Shown: positions 9,607-17,559 of the stretch, one piece after another
Layout: the number at the start of each line of letters is the position of its first letter
How positions within the stretch are numbered: position 1 is the stretch's first letter
Assembly: GCA_030374735.1 (NCBI GenBank)
Contig: JASCIV010000394.1
Coordinates: forward strand, 1-21,355
Length of the DNA stretch: 21,355 nucleotides
Source of the DNA: Gracilaria caudata
Taxonomy: Eukaryota; Rhodophyta; Florideophyceae; Gracilariales; Gracilariaceae
Direction of reading: 5' to 3'
The notes under the pieces: model-generated
The model's input: only the letters and a program-made list of their open reading frames with translations
Database searches by the model: none
Told to the model about the DNA's origin: nothing
Program-made: the position numbers and the translations under genes

Positions 9607-9984
9607 ACTCTTGTTATCATTATATCTCGTAATACCCTCTCCTAAAAATGATTGCACTCAACCCTTGTACGTTTCGCAAGTGCAAATATTGAATGTAGAG
9701 TCCCTCTCCAACTTTTGCCCAACTGTCAGCTGTAGTGCTCAATGAAATATTGAGCATATGCGTATTGAGTACATAATACACATATACATGGCTTTCCTCT
9801 CCACAAGTAAGCCATTGTTTCATTTTGAGCGACAGATTTCAACTTCCCGTGGCGCTTCTCTTCTAGAAGACAAGTCGCAATAGTTGGAGGATGCATTTGG
9901 TTTCTCTTTCACTTTGTCTCATATTAGCAGCCGTCGTGCAGAGGGGTTTTGACGTAATCTTATTTTCTAGGAAGGATTTGTTAC
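9607..9984. other. upstream flank of copy A, no gene seen
   Basis: From 9607 to about 9760 this resembles the upstream flank of copy C (13230-13420). Shared words include CCTCTCCTAAA, TTGTACGT, GCAAGTGCAAATA and CTCTCCAACTTTT. The copies therefore share about 200 bp of upstream DNA as well as the gene. The rest (to 9984) holds nothing I can identify. Confidence 0.5.
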
Positions 9985-9985
9985 T

Positions 9986-10002
9986 GTCAGTAACTTACTG
10001 AC
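9986..10002. repeat. short perfect palindrome
   Basis: GTCAGTAA, one C, then TTACTGAC: a perfect 8-bp inverted repeat with a 1-nt spacer, 16 bp from the larger hairpin. It marks the point where homology to the STAND gene is lost. Confidence 0.8.
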
Positions 10003-10017
10003 ACTGCGTACTGCACT

Positions 10018-10070
10018 GAGTGACCGTACAACTGTAGCTTCGTAACAAAGCTACGGTTGTACGGTCACTC
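10018..10070. repeat. 23-bp inverted repeat (hairpin) inside the STAND pseudogene
   Basis: Arms 10018-10040 and 10048-10070 pair over 23 bp with one mismatch and a 7-nt loop. The left arm, read on the minus strand, is the expected STAND sequence (TACGAAGC...GTACGG). The right arm is the extra, inverted copy. See the matching finding. Confidence 0.9.
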
Positions 10071-10714
10071 GGTGACGTAGGTGTTTTTGCTCACAGTTTT
10101 CCAGCTTTTGCGCGCAGCATTAGTAACCATATCCAAATGGTACTGCACCTGTGCTTCACCGGATTCTTTCACACGCATGCTTTCTTTTCCCTAATGTCTT
10201 GTTCCACATCGTAGATTCCATCCAATGCTAAGCGCCCTACAATCCGTTACGGTCTCGAGAATATCAACTACCAACTTCTCATAACAGTTCGCGTGTGGTA
10301 ACAAGAGACAGAAGCTATCATGAACAAATCCATCGTCTTTAGTATCTCACCACGCTTCGAACACGACACGTTACTCACATGTTTCCTCCATCATTTCCGA
10401 CTCTCCGTTATCTTCCCTTGATTTGTCTCGTCCCAATCTCTTAGGAGCCATCCCAGCTTTCCTCGCTTGAGCAATGCCTGCTTCCTTCGCTTCGATGGCT
10501 ATACCGGCTGTTCCGTGTAATTACCGCTGTGAGGAACTGCAACATAGTTGCGTACCAGAGTTTTGAAGAACCAATGTGTTTATTTTCTGTGCGACAATTC
10601 CCGAATTGAAATACAAGGGGTAACCATAATTGTGCACTCCATGCAAATTTCCTTAGAATCTGTCGAATCTGCGGGACCGCCGCAACACGACAGTATCTTG
10701 CCATCCTGTAACGA

Positions 10715-11714
10715 TGTAAAGCTTATTATCAGTCGCTGAGCTGGATATTGTGTCAGGTTGGTTAGTACAGAACGCAGTATGGTTTACTCTACTGCATAAG
10801 TTTGGGTTCAAATATCTGTTCTGAGCGTCTTCTCAACACCAAAAAGAAGACTCCAGAGCAGCAAGGAGCCAAGAGGCAAAGCATCTCAGCTGCTTGAGCG
10901 CGTCAATCTCGTAGCTCATTTGCTACCAGCAACCCTTAATTTTTGCCATAAATTTGCTCCCGGCCGCATTGGTAGTAGAGTAGTGGGCGGCGTGGGTGGG
11001 TACAAAAATCTTTAAGGCAAAGAAGATTGATATCTATAACTTGAACGTGATGCAGACGAACGTTCACAATCATGGAGACTGATAGTGGTAGCGCACAGGA
11101 TGAGACGATTAAATCATGTAGAAAGACTGAACTGGAGACTGACAGTCTGCGTAGTGTACGTGTTGCATATTTGTCCACATGTTCCAGATAGAGGACAACA
11201 GGCAAGGATTGGAGAGAGGGTACGGTGATCAGATCATCGTCATGGACACAAGTAGTGCACGTGTGCTTCGTGTACGCGTAGAACATTTGTCCACTGAAGT
11301 ACAGATCAAAGTCACGCAACACTTGCACATTCCAGTTCCACATGTCATCATCTGTCACAGTTCCAAATGTCAGCGGCAGCCACAACGTGCTTGCGTCACA
11401 ATGCGCAATGCATGATAAAAAATCTTTCGTTCCTTGAAAAGCCAGAATTATTTTCAGTTACGAGGACAATAGTGTTGAGAGAGCTCACTGACTTAATTGG
11501 AACTGTTCAATTCGAATGACAATAAAGCTGAGTCACGCTCCGTGTTTAATTAGAAAGAATTAGAGTAAGAGTGCTTCTCACAGGAGGTCAGCTTCGGTAC
11601 AAAGCTTTATCGTGAATATTTGCAATCAGTAGGAGGTGAAAGGGAAAGAAATCATCTGACACTCAATTTCTTGGAACCGTATCGTGCTATTTAACCGTGA
11701 GCTGGCACACATAC
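10715..11714. mobile_element. insertion of about 1 kb splitting STAND pseudogene copy 2
   Basis: The two sides of this segment are contiguous in the intact gene and nearly contiguous in copy 1, so it is an insertion (boundaries good to about 20 bp). It contains a tRNA-like head (10749-10813): an A-box-like TGTCAGGTTGGTTAG and a B-box-like GGTTCAAAT. It also has two related stretches (GTGTACG...ATTTGTCCAC near 11155 and 11270, and GGAGACTGA(T/C)AGT near 11073 and 11134) and a copy of TTCCTTGAAAAG.CCAGAATT (about 11430), which also occurs near 11946. The minus-strand open frame 10936-11385 lacks an ATG at its start and has no recognised motif. Terminal repeats and a target duplication were not seen. 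A SINE-like or composite origin is possible. Confidence 0.4.
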
Positions 11715-11745
11715 CCACACAACAGACATATCAAACAACGTGTAC
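11715..11745 (-). pseudogene. 5' scrap of STAND pseudogene copy 2
   Basis: The minus-strand reading ACGTTGTTTGATATGTCTGT aligns with ACATTGTTTGACGTGTCTGT of the intact gene (TLFDMSVV against TLFDVSVV). It joins directly onto the 3' flank of family M copy C. Copy 1 shows the same kind of junction next to copy A, with about 35 extra bases. Confidence 0.65.
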
Positions 11746-11927
11746 TCTACCTTCACATATTCCCTCTCAAATAAGTTTTTCTCGATAATCGATGAGTGCC
11801 GTAAAAGAAAAGAACCTGTTGTAGCTTCATTTTCCGCCTACTCGCAAATCAGAGGTATTCTTCAGATCGCCTTCTTCTTCTTTCTTATGGTAGCTTTGTC
11901 CTAATTCAAAACACAACTGAGCAGCAC

Positions 11928-12956
11928 CTACAGGTACTTTTCTTTCCTTGAAAAGGCCAGAATTTGACGTGGCGCTTCCAGATTCACATCATCTGTTGAA
12001 TTGGCAACTGGAAGAAAATCACTTTGCTCGCAAGAATTGTTGTTTATCAGACAAGAAAAAACGCGTATCATATTCATTCTAACTGTTGTGGAATTCACGG
12101 CATGGCTTGATCCAAAGGAACACCCAATGTACGGGCGAGCTGTCGCACAAGAGAATTGTGAGCGCGACGCCCTCTTTTTTTGCCATCTTTTCACTGGAAA
12201 CAGTAGCCCATGAGTGACTAGAGCCTTGATTCGACCGTGCTTTTCATCCGGGATTTCATTTCCTGCTCTAGCAAATACGATCCCAATACATCTCCTTCTG
12301 CGTAAATGTCCGAACATTTCGACGCAGAGGGCGTCTACATGCGCCTTATCAACCATCACTCCGGGATTACTGGGAACGAGATGGGACTCATCGGCGACTT
12401 GTTGCCCAAGCTCAATATCTGAGCGCGTTGTAGACGCTTGCTCGTTTTCGGCAGCAGTAGCTTCAGTTTCATTAAATTCACATCTAGCAGTCACTACAGA
12501 ATAGCATATTCCATCCGTAGGTTCATCGAGATCTTCAGAACAACGAATTTCACAATCTGGAGAGTTCCCATGACGACAATTGGACAGACCTGAATAATCT
12601 GGCTGTTCGTCCACACATCCTTCCTCGGTCGAGGTTTTGGATAAGCTAACGAATGTGCGGTCACGATGTGATGAATACGAGGCACCAGATGAACTTGTGG
12701 CGGATGACAGGTTGACAACCTTGTGGTCTTGAACAATTTCATCTGATGTCTGGGTGTTTGAGGCCTGACTGCTCATACACACTTCTCCATGGACTTCGTT
12801 CCTTTTTTCCTCTTTCACCTGCCTTTCCATCTCTTCTCCTAGATGTTCGTCTTCATCTTCGTCACATTGTAGTTTTGAATTCAACTCACGGAGAATTTTA
12901 ACTACCACGACGAAGCCTGCAATGGGCGCTACGAATCGTAACAAATTTGGCAGCAT
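11928..12956 (-). CDS. family M copy C, C-terminus frameshifted
   Basis: 342 aa from the ATG at 12956; the frame is open a few codons further, but only from a GTG. It keeps the family plan: hydrophobic N-terminus (residues 5-22, LLRFVAPIAGFVVVVKIL), acidic run (CDEDEDEHLGEEME), a longer Ser/Glu-rich middle (60-195), and the conserved block (198-259: PGVMVDKAHVDALCV, RRRCIG, KHGRIKAL, GLLFPVK). In the tail a homopolymer is one base longer (seven Ts at 12175-12181 on the plus strand, against six in A and B). As a result the basic tail RVRQLA is left out of frame and about 80 unrelated residues follow. In the alternative frame the family tail returns (VRQLARTLGVPLDQAMP) before a stop. This is either a young pseudogene or a case of slippage. 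Confidence 0.65.
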   Translation of the reverse strand: MLPNLLRFVAPIAGFVVVVKILRELNSKLQCDEDEDEHLGEEMERQVKEEKRNEVHGEVCMSSQASNTQTSDEIVQDHKVVNLSSATSSSGASYSSHRDRTFVSLSKTSTEEGCVDEQPDYSGLSNCRHGNSPDCEIRCSEDLDEPTDGICYSVVTARCEFNETEATAAENEQASTTRSDIELGQQVADESHLVPSNPGVMVDKAHVDALCVEMFGHLRRRRCIGIVFARAGNEIPDEKHGRIKALVTHGLLFPVKRWQKKRASRSQFSCATARPYIGCSFGSSHAVNSTTVRMNMIRVFSCLINNNSCEQSDFLPVANSTDDVNLEAPRQILAFSRKEKYL

Positions 12957-13208
12957 GGCGTACGTAGTTTCTCGATGTTCCACCCACAGAAAGTTTCGCG
13001 GGTTTCTCTGAGCAGTTGTTTATCACAAAGATGGATCGATGTTGGTAGAATGCTCTTTACACCTTTGGGTTCAAACTCGGTAGATGCACGTTTCCAGAAC
13101 GATTTAGAGGTGTGCGCAGGTTGAGCGGTGATGAATTGACTCGAGAAATTCTAACACTTGTTATCGAGGTGTTGTTAACATCTTTCCAATCATTGCTTTG
13201 GTGAAGAG

Positions 13209-13217
13209 CCTTTTATA
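13209..13217 (-). promoter_or_regulatory. TATA box of family M copy C
   Basis: TATAAAAGG on the minus strand is preceded by AGAGGGCCTCTCTCAGCGTA, which aligns with AGAGGGCATTCTTCTGCGTA of copy A. It is about 255 bp from the ATG, twice the distance seen in A and B. Confidence 0.5.
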
Positions 13218-13674
13218 CTACGCTGAGAGAGGCCCTCTCCTGCTTATGCGTGTCAATGTCCAGGTAATACAAAGGTGAGGATGGATATAATCTCGTAGTG
13301 CACTCTCCTAAATGTGCTTTGCGCTAAACATTTGTACGTGTTGCAAGTGCAAATAGTGCGTGTAAATTCTCTCTCCAACTTTTTGCCCACTGTCATTAAT
13401 GAGTACATTCTTGCGTATATGTGTTCTTTAATGTTGATTGTACAGTGTGCGACTTGTATCGTCTACATTTCCTGGAAGCTATACCCGTCTAGTTCTAGAG
13501 AATTTCCTGATTGTAAGCACATCCTCGAACAGTGTCGTCAACGCGGGTTCTCGCTCCCTTCTGAGCCCACGCTGACATGACGAACAGAGTCACGGCGCCG
13601 GTTCCTCGTCATTGTAGGAAAGCCACTCTTTCTTTCCAAAGTCACCTGTTAGAAAGCTACTTCCACTTATAGTT
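13218..13674. other. upstream flank of copy C, no gene seen
   Basis: The stretch up to about 13420 is the counterpart of the copy A upstream flank (9607-9760). The remainder to 13674 contains nothing I can identify. Confidence 0.45.
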
Positions 13675-14570
13675 CTTCGGGGCCGCGGACGCCACGGCTA
13701 CTGCGGTATGGCGTACGCGCGCTAGCTGCAATGTGGCAGCGGCGCACGCCACTTTTGCACTTCTGTGCCTGGGACGCTTCACACCCGCAGCCGTTGCTAA
13801 AAGCAACACCTCCGCACCGTTACAAACTGCGCGTTTTGCGCTCCCACACACGCATGCTCTGCCACGAGCAGGCGCATTTGCGACACTCGCAAGCGCGTTT
13901 GCTCCTACAACGATCACCGCTTCGCGTGGCGCACTGAGCAATGCAGACGGCCGCTGTGCTGTTTACGCTAGTGCACATGCTGCACGCGCCCATGGCACCG
14001 CAGTTCGGCTCGCCGGTACCCTTGTAGCGAAACGCGGCAAGCGGCGCAAGTTTTTTGGACGGTAGCGAGCTGATCTGCGTTGGCAAAGCAGTGTAGTGCT
14101 GCGCAGATTGGCGTGTGTTTCTGTCGGCGAACGTGCTTCGCGCCCTAGCGACAGGCGCTATGGCGGCAGTGGGCGGCGGCGCGATGCGGCTGGCGCTAAG
14201 CACCGTACAGTTGCTGGCGGTGGTGGTGCTAGGCGCGCTGGTGCGCTTTGTGAGCAGAGTGGATTTGCACAGCTTTCTGACGTGGGCGAGGGCGTAGAGG
14301 CCAGCGGTGGCGAGGCGAGAGTGCGCGTTTGCGGAGTGCGTTCGGATGCGCGTGGCGTTGTACTCGCTCGGTGCGGCAGCCGGTGCTGTACGATTTCGGG
14401 CTTTTTTCGGTGGGTACCGTGCGTACACTATGAGCGCTTTGTGCATATGTACGCGAGCTACTTCACGCGCTGGGGCTTCCTGGGCTGGTATAATGAGCAC
14501 GATGAGCGGTCCGAGCTTGGTGTGGCGCGCCGGGTGACCGGACGCATATGTGGGAGCACGTGCTGAGTGC
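13675..14570. other. GC-rich island of foreign composition
   Basis: Composition changes abruptly from AT-balanced flanks to dense GCG/CGC words and back. Long frames are open on both strands (for example minus 14668-13820, 282 codons without an initial ATG, and plus 14096-14566). That is what stop-poor GC-rich DNA gives by chance, and the translations (Ala/Arg/Ser-rich, Cys-rich end) match no family I know. One small ATG frame (14160-14297) would encode a short peptide with a hydrophobic stretch (LALSTVQLLAVVVLGALVRF). Only the RPN11 promoter region looks similar in composition. It may be an insertion or a CpG-rich regulatory island. Confidence 0.45.
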
Positions 14571-14934
14571 TTCGCTATCGAAAAGAGCAACAGAGACTCA
14601 AAATTCTGAAAAACTTTCGAAACCTCGGTTTTCGCAAAATAGTGATCAAACGCACTTCTTGTGTGCAAGTCTGAGAAAATTTCCCGGACTTACCCGAATG
14701 TTAAAGCCGTGCGCAGAGACTAAATATTGGACATTACTGGACAAGGTAGGTGAAGTTTTGTTACTAAAAGGTATTGATTATCTGGGCGGGCCTGTTACCT
14801 ATATCGTCTATGGAGCATCTTTGGAATTTATGAACTATGGGGGAGGCCTAACTCTCTCATTCTTCCTGCTAGTATTCTTTTGTCGAAACAGTAAACTAAT
14901 GCATGTATGGAGTACAGTTGTTGAGCAATATTGA
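14548..14934 (+). CDS. hypothetical ORF, 128 aa, doubtful
   Basis: ATG-started frame beginning at the right end of the GC-rich island. The N-terminal half is Ser/Lys-rich. The C-terminal half has a hydrophobic segment at about 97-110 (GGGLTLSFFLLVFF). No family is recognised and there is no visible promoter. It may be chance. Confidence 0.2.
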   Translation: MWEHVLSASLSKRATETQNSEKLSKPRFSQNSDQTHFLCASLRKFPGLTRMLKPCAETKYWTLLDKVGEVLLLKGIDYLGGPVTYIVYGASLEFMNYGGGLTLSFFLLVFFCRNSKLMHVWSTVVEQY

Positions 14935-14995
14935 ACACAGAGGATCCTGGAGAGGCTCCGTGAACTTTTTCTCCTTTTAACGTGCTGGACGAGGA

Positions 14996-15058
14996 GGAGA
15001 ATCAAACTATGTTACTTTCCTTTGCACTACTCATCGTTTATCGAGCAAGACTGGCGTA
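14996..15058 (+). repeat. relic of a family M 3' flank
   Basis: This segment (…CAAACTATGTTACTTTCC… through TTATCGAGCAAGACT) resembles the 3' flanks of copies A (about 8505-8575, reversed) and C (about 11780-11850, reversed). The TCGAGCAAGAC word also recurs downstream of copy B at about 16477. It suggests a further lost copy to the left of B on the plus strand. Confidence 0.4.
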
Positions 15059-15404
15059 GAAACCCTAATAATAAACAAACTGTGCTCCACTTTGTAAACG
15101 CAGGAGTAATATCGAAATACTTGAGGCGCTGAGCTCTGAATTCCCATTTCACTCGGGTTCGCCCACTCGACAAATTATCTTGCAGGTATGGTCAATGGTG
15201 GCATACCAGTGTTCAGATGCTGTCATGGTTCCATGAAATCAAAACAATTGAAAACAGACACCGTTTTGCCCTCCCGTTCAGTGCACAATTGCAGAGGCCG
15301 AACTCTCAGATTTGAGTTAGCTCCTCGTTTCACCCCGGAAGGTATGTGCACAAGTTGGTTGGGATTCTACATTCATCAATATGAGTGCAATATGTTTAGA
15401 AGAG
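15059..15404. other. spacer left of copy B, no gene seen
   Basis: About 350 bp with no similarity to the upstream flanks of copies A and C, so the A/B duplication ends abruptly near 15405. An ATG frame at 15188-15448 (86 aa) runs into the copy B promoter and is not credible. Confidence 0.4.
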
Positions 15405-15475
15405 GGCATTCTTTTGCGTATATAAAGGCCCAGTTTGCGACGACATGATCAGAAAAGTTAACGCAAGTTAACGCA
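15405..15475 (+). promoter_or_regulatory. TATA promoter of family M copy B with a 10-bp duplication
   Basis: TATATAAA at 15419-15426 lies 108 bp before the ATG, in a stretch nearly identical to the copy A promoter. Copy B carries AGTTAACGCA twice in tandem (15456-15465 and 15466-15475) where copy A has it once. This lies in the presumed 5' UTR. Confidence 0.65.
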
Positions 15476-15533
15476 AACAAGCAAAGACCAATACTTCTAC
15501 ATCAACCTCAACAAATTTTCAGAGCGAAGCAAT

Positions 15534-16301
15534 ATGAGGGTAAAAGTGCTACGAATAGCGCAACATCTCACAGGCATTCTCGTGGGACTCCGAGTGCTTT
15601 TCCCGTCAAATTCTATTGAAAAGGACGAAGACGAAGAGAACCATGAACAACAAGATGGCTCGACTTTCGTGGAAGGCATAGAAAGAAACGAGATTGCCGA
15701 ACATGTGCAGAATTGCGGTCAGGAGGTCGAAACGCAGACACAGAATGGGTTCGCACAAGACTTAGCGCTTGTGAACTTTTCTTCTGCGACCAGTGTCCTT
15801 GTTCTATCTTCCATATTAGATCGGGACGAGAATTGTCTGAACACGTCTGCTGCTGGGGAGGGTACCGGCTGTCCAGCTGCAACCGCTACTCCTGATTTAC
15901 CTGGAGATCATGGACTTGAAACCGCTCCCCACGCTAACGGTCAAGAACATGAACAGAGCTCTGAATGTGAGCCTGGTAAAGGAGGAGTCGCCAGTGATTC
16001 CCATTCTGCTCCGGGAACTCCCGGAGTGATGGTCGATGAGGCGCGTGTGGACGGCCTTTGCGTTGCCATGTTCAGACACTTGCGCACAAGGCGCTGCATT
16101 GGGGAGGTGTTTACTCGTGTTGGTAGAGGGCAAGATATTCCTAATGGAAAACACAGCAGGATCAAGGCTCTGATCCGTCGTGGGCTGCTGTTTCCTGTAA
16201 AGGGATGGCAAAAAAGAGTGCGTCGCGTTCACAGTACGCGTGTGCGACAGCTCGCTTGTGCTATGGGCTTTCCTTTGGACAAGCCATGCCATGGGTTCTG
16301 A
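15534..16301 (+). CDS. family M copy B: membrane-anchored protein of unknown function
   Basis: 255 aa from an ATG, very similar to copy A. Hydrophobic N-terminus at 4-23 (KVLRIAQHLTGILVGLRVLF), acidic stretch 30-40, Ser/Glu/Gly-rich middle. It has a 7-residue insertion near residue 94 (ILDRDE) absent from A. The conserved block follows (PGVMVDEARVDGLCV, FRHLRTRRCIG, KHSRIKALIRRGLLFPVKGW), then the basic tail. The homopolymer at 16210-16215 has six As, as in copy A, so the tail frame is kept. A one-base deletion a little further (GACAAG against GACCAAG in A) ends the protein about seven residues earlier, with a different tail (DKPCHGF). An intact promoter suggests the gene can be transcribed. 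Function is unknown. Confidence 0.72.
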   Translation: MRVKVLRIAQHLTGILVGLRVLFPSNSIEKDEDEENHEQQDGSTFVEGIERNEIAEHVQNCGQEVETQTQNGFAQDLALVNFSSATSVLVLSSILDRDENCLNTSAAGEGTGCPAATATPDLPGDHGLETAPHANGQEHEQSSECEPGKGGVASDSHSAPGTPGVMVDEARVDGLCVAMFRHLRTRRCIGEVFTRVGRGQDIPNGKHSRIKALIRRGLLFPVKGWQKRVRRVHSTRVRQLACAMGFPLDKPCHGF

Positions 16302-17408
16302 GGTATGTGGTAGGATGAATGTGAAATGTAAGCGTTTCTGTTTGTAGTTTGTCGGTTCTTGCGAGTTACGTGACTTTGACAACACTGTACGTTGAGTACT
16401 CTAAAAGAGAATACATCGTAGCTTGTTATCCTCATGAAAAAGAAAAAAAGTTCAATGAGCACTGCTCCGCTTTTGTCGAGCAAGACCCACATGGAAAGCC
16501 TTCGCTTAAAACAACAATTTCACGTTCATAATGCTAACTGCGGTTCGAAATTCAGTACTCCAGAGACGCTGAAATCGAAATTCCGATCTCATTCACAATT
16601 GACGCCAAATCATCTAAAAGGTATGATATTTGGTAGCTGACGATATACCCCGATGCAGCCACATCTACACGAAATCGAAGTAACTGAAAACACACTCCTT
16701 TGTATCCGCCAGTGCTTTGCACTATTGCCCATCTTGAGCTCCCATTTTGGAATCAGTCTTTAGTTCCCTCCTTTTTGACCGGTTTGAGGTTTCTGTGGAA
16801 GTTCCAAGTAATTCGAAGTAGTAATCTCTTCAACAAACTCGGCTGGCGGTCAGTGACTGGTAGTGCCTGCTGAAGGACACGGGGTTTTCTGGTGTCCAAT
16901 AGGACTGGTGCAGAATATAGAACCCAAGCGTACTGACAGGTCAACATCGTGAATAGTTTTAGAGCTTTTAAAATTTGGCAGTTGAATAAAGAACCGTTGC
17001 TCAACAAACATGAACATCCATCACATGAGCCAGCTGTCGCAAAGCAGAATAGTGAGCTCGAAGGACTCTCTTTCTCTATCCTCTGAGCGGGACGGCACCA
17101 TACCCATCGGATGGGAGAGGGACTCCAAAAGGTTCCCAGCAATCTTTCACGGGATTTCGATTCCTATCCCACAATCTTGCATCAGATAGCAACCTCTTTT
17201 TACAATCCAACATCAGATTGCAATTCCGCTCCCTCACATCCCATCAAACCCCTGTCATTAAAAGCCAAACCGAATGCCAACTGCAATCTCTTACTCGTTG
17301 TCTAACCGAATTTTTTTTAGTTCTTGCTAGAACTCTTCATTGTAAAACTGAAAGCGTTGACGTAAAGGAAGTAATTTTCACCAGCATTTAATATCGATAA
17401 GAATCCAA
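16302..17408. other. region downstream of copy B, no gene recognised
   Basis: The first 180 bp align loosely with the 3' flanks of copies A and C (for example TTCTTGCGAGTTACGTGACTTT against TTCTTGCGAGCAAAGTGATTTT). Beyond that I see no homology. The minus-strand frame 16753-17142 (129 codons) opens at a non-ATG codon and has no motif. AT-rich words such as ATCAGATTGCAA and ATCAGATAGCAA recur near 17180-17215. Confidence 0.4.
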
Positions 17409-17457
17409 TGCACATCTCAGTGCCCGTCACAAGCTGTGATGGGTACTGTGATGTGCA
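17409..17457. repeat. 23-bp near-perfect hairpin with 3-nt loop
   Basis: Arms 17409-17431 and 17435-17457 are complementary except for one true mismatch and two positions that can form G-U pairs in RNA, with loop AGC. It may be a local inverted duplication like the one at 10018, or a transcribed foldback. Confidence 0.85.
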
Positions 17458-17559
17458 ACTTGATACTAAGTTTGCAAATAGTTCTCCGATCGAATTGCAA
17501 TCTTCTCAAGAGATAGCAATCCCTGATTGTCATGCTTAGGATTCCAATTAATTGAAATC

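Larger units (their letters stand above)
9985..10704 (-). pseudogene. decayed fragment of an NB-ARC/WD40 (STAND) gene, copy 2
   Basis: Minus-strand translation matches residues about 484-697 of the intact gene at 18699: FKTLVRNYV, NYTEQP, DDGFVHDS, and YHLDMVTNAARKSW against YHLDMVAKAARMGW. It is riddled with stops and frameshifts. It shares with copy 1 the in-frame TAA at the same codon (10247-10249; both read CCG TAA CGG where the intact gene has CCG CAA TGG). The downstream end is rearranged by the hairpin at 10018-10070 and the match fades by about 9985. Its 5' continuation (TLFDMSVV against TLFDVSVV) is at 11715-11745, separated by an insertion of about 1 kb. Confidence 0.8.

Noticed and set aside
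10745..10825. A genuine tRNA gene
   Set aside because: A-box and B-box words are present, but the acceptor stem does not pair, the T-stem breaks (G53 faces A) and the anticodon arm has a 12-nt loop.
13030..13085. Second tRNA-like segment (GTTGGTAGA and GGGTTCAAACTC)
   Set aside because: Box spacing is too short and no cloverleaf can be drawn.
13820..14668. 282-codon minus-strand ORF in the GC-rich island
   Set aside because: It begins at a non-ATG codon, has low-complexity Ala/Arg/Ser composition, and overlaps other long frames; expected by chance in stop-poor GC-rich DNA.
16753..17142. 129-codon minus ORF
   Set aside because: Non-ATG start, no motif, no paralog, no promoter seen.
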